From NCBI GenBank assembly GCA_017477805.1, contig JAFUUM010000386.1, forward strand, positions 1 through 7,912: DNA of 7,912 nucleotides, read 5' to 3'. Under the pieces are notes generated by a model that was not told the DNA's origin, did no database searches, and saw nothing but the letters and a program-made list of their open reading frames with translations. How positions within the stretch are numbered: position 1 is the stretch's first letter; each line of letters begins with the position of its first letter. The translations under genes were made by a program, and so were the position numbers. Shown piece by piece: positions 6,805 through 7,912 of this stretch. The stretch is from Lachnospiraceae bacterium (GTDB lineage: Bacteria > Bacillota > Clostridia > Lachnospirales > Lachnospiraceae).

Positions 6805-7005
6805 ATGAGAAAAGCGGAAAACGACAGGAACCGCTGCGTGGCCTGCGGACTTTGCGCACTGAGGTGCCCCCGGGAGGCCATTGAGATCAGAAAAGGATGT
6901 TATGCCTTTGTGGATATCACAAAGTGTGTGGGATGCGGGCTGTGTGAGGACGCCTGTCCCACAGGTTCCATCAAGGTGAAGGAATATGAGGTGGCCCGCG
7001 TATGA
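6805..7005 (+). CDS. Small 2x[4Fe-4S] ferredoxin
   Basis: A 66-residue cytoplasmic electron carrier. It has two classic cluster motifs: C11-x2-C14-x2-C17-x3-C21-P and C41-x2-C44-x2-C47-x3-C51-P. In bacterial ferredoxins of this type the first three cysteines of one motif and the last of the other together hold each cubane. An extra C32 lies between them. The length fits a bacterial-type ferredoxin, slightly longer than the clostridial 55-residue form, with a basic N-terminus. It is the first gene after the strong divergent promoter and overlaps the next gene by ATGA (7002-7005). The two products are therefore probably made together, and this protein likely passes electrons to or from the membrane protein. 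Confidence 0.95.
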   Translation: MRKAENDRNRCVACGLCALRCPREAIEIRKGCYAFVDITKCVGCGLCEDACPTGSIKVKEYEVARV

Positions 7006-7601
7006 AAAAAGGAAGAAAAAAGCACTGGTATGAGTATCTCTGGATCTGGACCATCGTCTATTTTGCACTGGGGTTCTTTAATATCCTCTTTGCGTGGTTG
7101 GGGATGATCGATTTTATCCTGCCCCTGATCTTTGCCATCGTGGGAGGAAATAAGTGGTTTTGCAATCATATGTGCGGCCGGGGCCAGCTGTTCTGGGTGC
7201 TTGGACGGAACATGAAGTGCTCGAGAAGAAAGCCGTCACCGAAGTGGATCGCATCCAAGTGGTTCCGCTACGGTTTTTTGGCATTCTTCCTTACCATGTT
7301 CGGAACCATGGTCTTCCAGACTTATCTGGTGTTTTCCGGAGCGGGAACTCTGCGGAAAGCCATCAAGCTGTTTTGGACATTCAAAGTACCCTGGCAGTGG
7401 GCGTATAATGGAAGTGTGTTCCCGGATTGGGTGGCGCAGTTTGGCTTTGGCTTCTACAGCCTGATGCTGACTTCTACCCTCATCGGACTGATTGTTATGG
7501 CACTGTATAAGGAAAGGACCTGGTGTTCCTTCTGTCCCATGGGCACCATGACCCAGGGAATCTGTAAGCTGAAGGCGGGAAAAACAAAGCCGGAAGCGTA
7601 A
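7002..7601 (+). CDS. NapH/NosR-like membrane Fe-S protein with cysteine motifs
   Basis: A 199-residue polytopic membrane protein. Hydrophobic segments lie at about 12-33, 36-49, 88-112 and 147-169. Cysteines cluster at C54-NHM-C58-GRGQLF, C73, C175-SF-C178-PMGTM and C188. This CxxxCxRGxLF plus CxxCPMG layout matches the 4Fe-4S-binding domain (Fer4_5) of the NapH/NosR/RnfC-linked quinol-oxidising membrane family, with loop cysteines just inside the membrane. It is shorter than NapH, which carries extra ferredoxin motifs; here those are supplied by the separate, translationally coupled ferredoxin gene just upstream. The likely role is to move electrons between the membrane (quinone or a surface thiol partner) and the cytoplasmic ferredoxin. 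The terminal acceptor is not evident. The family assignment is by motif, so the exact subfamily is uncertain. Confidence 0.88.
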   Translation: MKKGRKKHWYEYLWIWTIVYFALGFFNILFAWLGMIDFILPLIFAIVGGNKWFCNHMCGRGQLFWVLGRNMKCSRRKPSPKWIASKWFRYGFLAFFLTMFGTMVFQTYLVFSGAGTLRKAIKLFWTFKVPWQWAYNGSVFPDWVAQFGFGFYSLMLTSTLIGLIVMALYKERTWCSFCPMGTMTQGICKLKAGKTKPEA

Positions 7602-7604
7602 GAA

Positions 7605-7610
7605 AAGGAG
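7605..7610 (+). promoter_or_regulatory. Ribosome binding site of the C_GCAxxG_C_C gene
   Basis: AAGGAG lies 7 bases before the ATG at 7618, just after the stop of the membrane gene at 7601. It identifies a third gene of the operon that runs off the window. Confidence 0.75.
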
Positions 7611-7617
7611 TAACGAC

Positions 7618-7912
7618 ATGACATTAAAAGAACGAGCAGAAAAAGCAGTGGAGATGAAAACATCGGGCCGGTACAACTGTGCCCAGTCTGTTACCGCAGC
7701 GTTGGCGGATCAGACAAACCTTACGGAGGAACAGTTAAAGCAGATCTCCGCAGGCTTCTGCGCCGGCATGGGAAATCTGGAAGCGACCTGCGGCGCCCTC
7801 ATCGGAGCCGGCATGGTGGCCGGTCTGAAAACGGAAGGCAAAGGGACTCTTGGGATCACAAGACAGATCCAGGAAGAATTCGGCAGACGCTGTGGCGCCG
7901 TCAAATGTAAGG
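7618..7912 (+). CDS. C_GCAxxG_C_C family redox protein (3' end cut by the window)
   Basis: The first 98 residues of a protein that continues past the window. The pattern YNCAQSV (C21), then GFCAGMG, then CGALIGAGMVAGL (C58), then F-x3-CGAVKC (C97) fits the C_GCAxxG_C_C redox family, whose members are about 120-150 residues with four conserved cysteines. C21, C58 and C97 correspond to conserved positions. C48 and C92 are additional: the family usually has GFGGGMG at the first. The CGAxxG turn is thought to be redox active, but no reaction is firmly known. The gene starts 16 bases after the membrane Fe-S gene with a strong AAGGAG, so it is the third gene of the ferredoxin operon. It may exchange electrons or a thiol/disulfide with the membrane component. 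The product is soluble, with no signal peptide seen. Confidence 0.9.
   Translation, partial: MTLKERAEKAVEMKTSGRYNCAQSVTAALADQTNLTEEQLKQISAGFCAGMGNLEATCGALIGAGMVAGLKTEGKGTLGITRQIQEEFGRRCGAVKCK

Noticed and set aside
6694..7068. Upstream extension of the HxlR frame toward 7068
   Set aside because: It would cover the promoter and the ferredoxin gene on the other strand. The extra residues do not look like an HxlR protein, and the ATG at 6693 has a good ribosome site.
7236..7676. 146-codon minus-strand frame across the membrane Fe-S gene and the next gene start
   Set aside because: It is antisense to two well-supported genes and shows no family features.

Overview
The window looks like chromosomal DNA of a Gram-positive anaerobe of the class Clostridia, most likely a Lachnospiraceae-type gut bacterium. 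This is an inference. It rests on the style of the hybrid histidine kinases (6-TM sensor, HisKA/HATPase, 'MDHxMPEMDG' receivers, and an HPt followed by a conserved-looking helical tail), on strong AGGAG ribosome sites, on tight gene packing with ATGA overlaps, and on the Fe-S/C_GCAxxG_C_C redox cluster. GC is moderate, near 50 percent. No tRNA, rRNA, CRISPR array, insertion sequence or phage gene was seen.

Region 1 (1-6319, + strand) is a three-gene phosphorelay operon. Gene A (5' end at or just before the window edge) is a membrane hybrid histidine kinase with a degenerate receiver and then an intact receiver, but no HPt. Gene B overlaps it by ATGA. It is an 1158-residue protein with six TM segments, HisKA, HATPase_c, an intact receiver, a complete DegV/FakB-like (EDD-fold, lipid-binding) domain, an acidic linker, an HPt domain and a C-terminal helical tail. 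Gene C, 27 bases downstream, is a stand-alone protein with one dead and one live receiver and no output domain. Only gene B carries an HPt, so it could be the phosphotransfer hub for all three. The DegV domain placed between receiver and HPt is the most unusual thing in the window: it suggests a kinase that reads a bound fatty acid or other lipid in the cytoplasm. Several positions that are normally conserved in DegV proteins are changed.

Region 2 (6349-7912) is a separate redox locus. A HxlR-family repressor on the minus strand is divergent from a + strand operon: a 2x[4Fe-4S] ferredoxin, a NapH-like polytopic membrane protein with cysteine motifs (ATGA-coupled to the ferredoxin), and a C_GCAxxG_C_C family redox protein cut by the window end. 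The 111-base divergent gap has a near-consensus sigma-A promoter (TTGATA-N16-TATAAT) for the redox operon and a GTAC dyad that could be the HxlR operator. The likely reading is a thiol- or redox-responsive membrane electron-transfer module. Its substrate cannot be told from the sequence.

The two regions converge across a 29-base gap (6320-6348) with no convincing terminator, and nothing shows that they work together.
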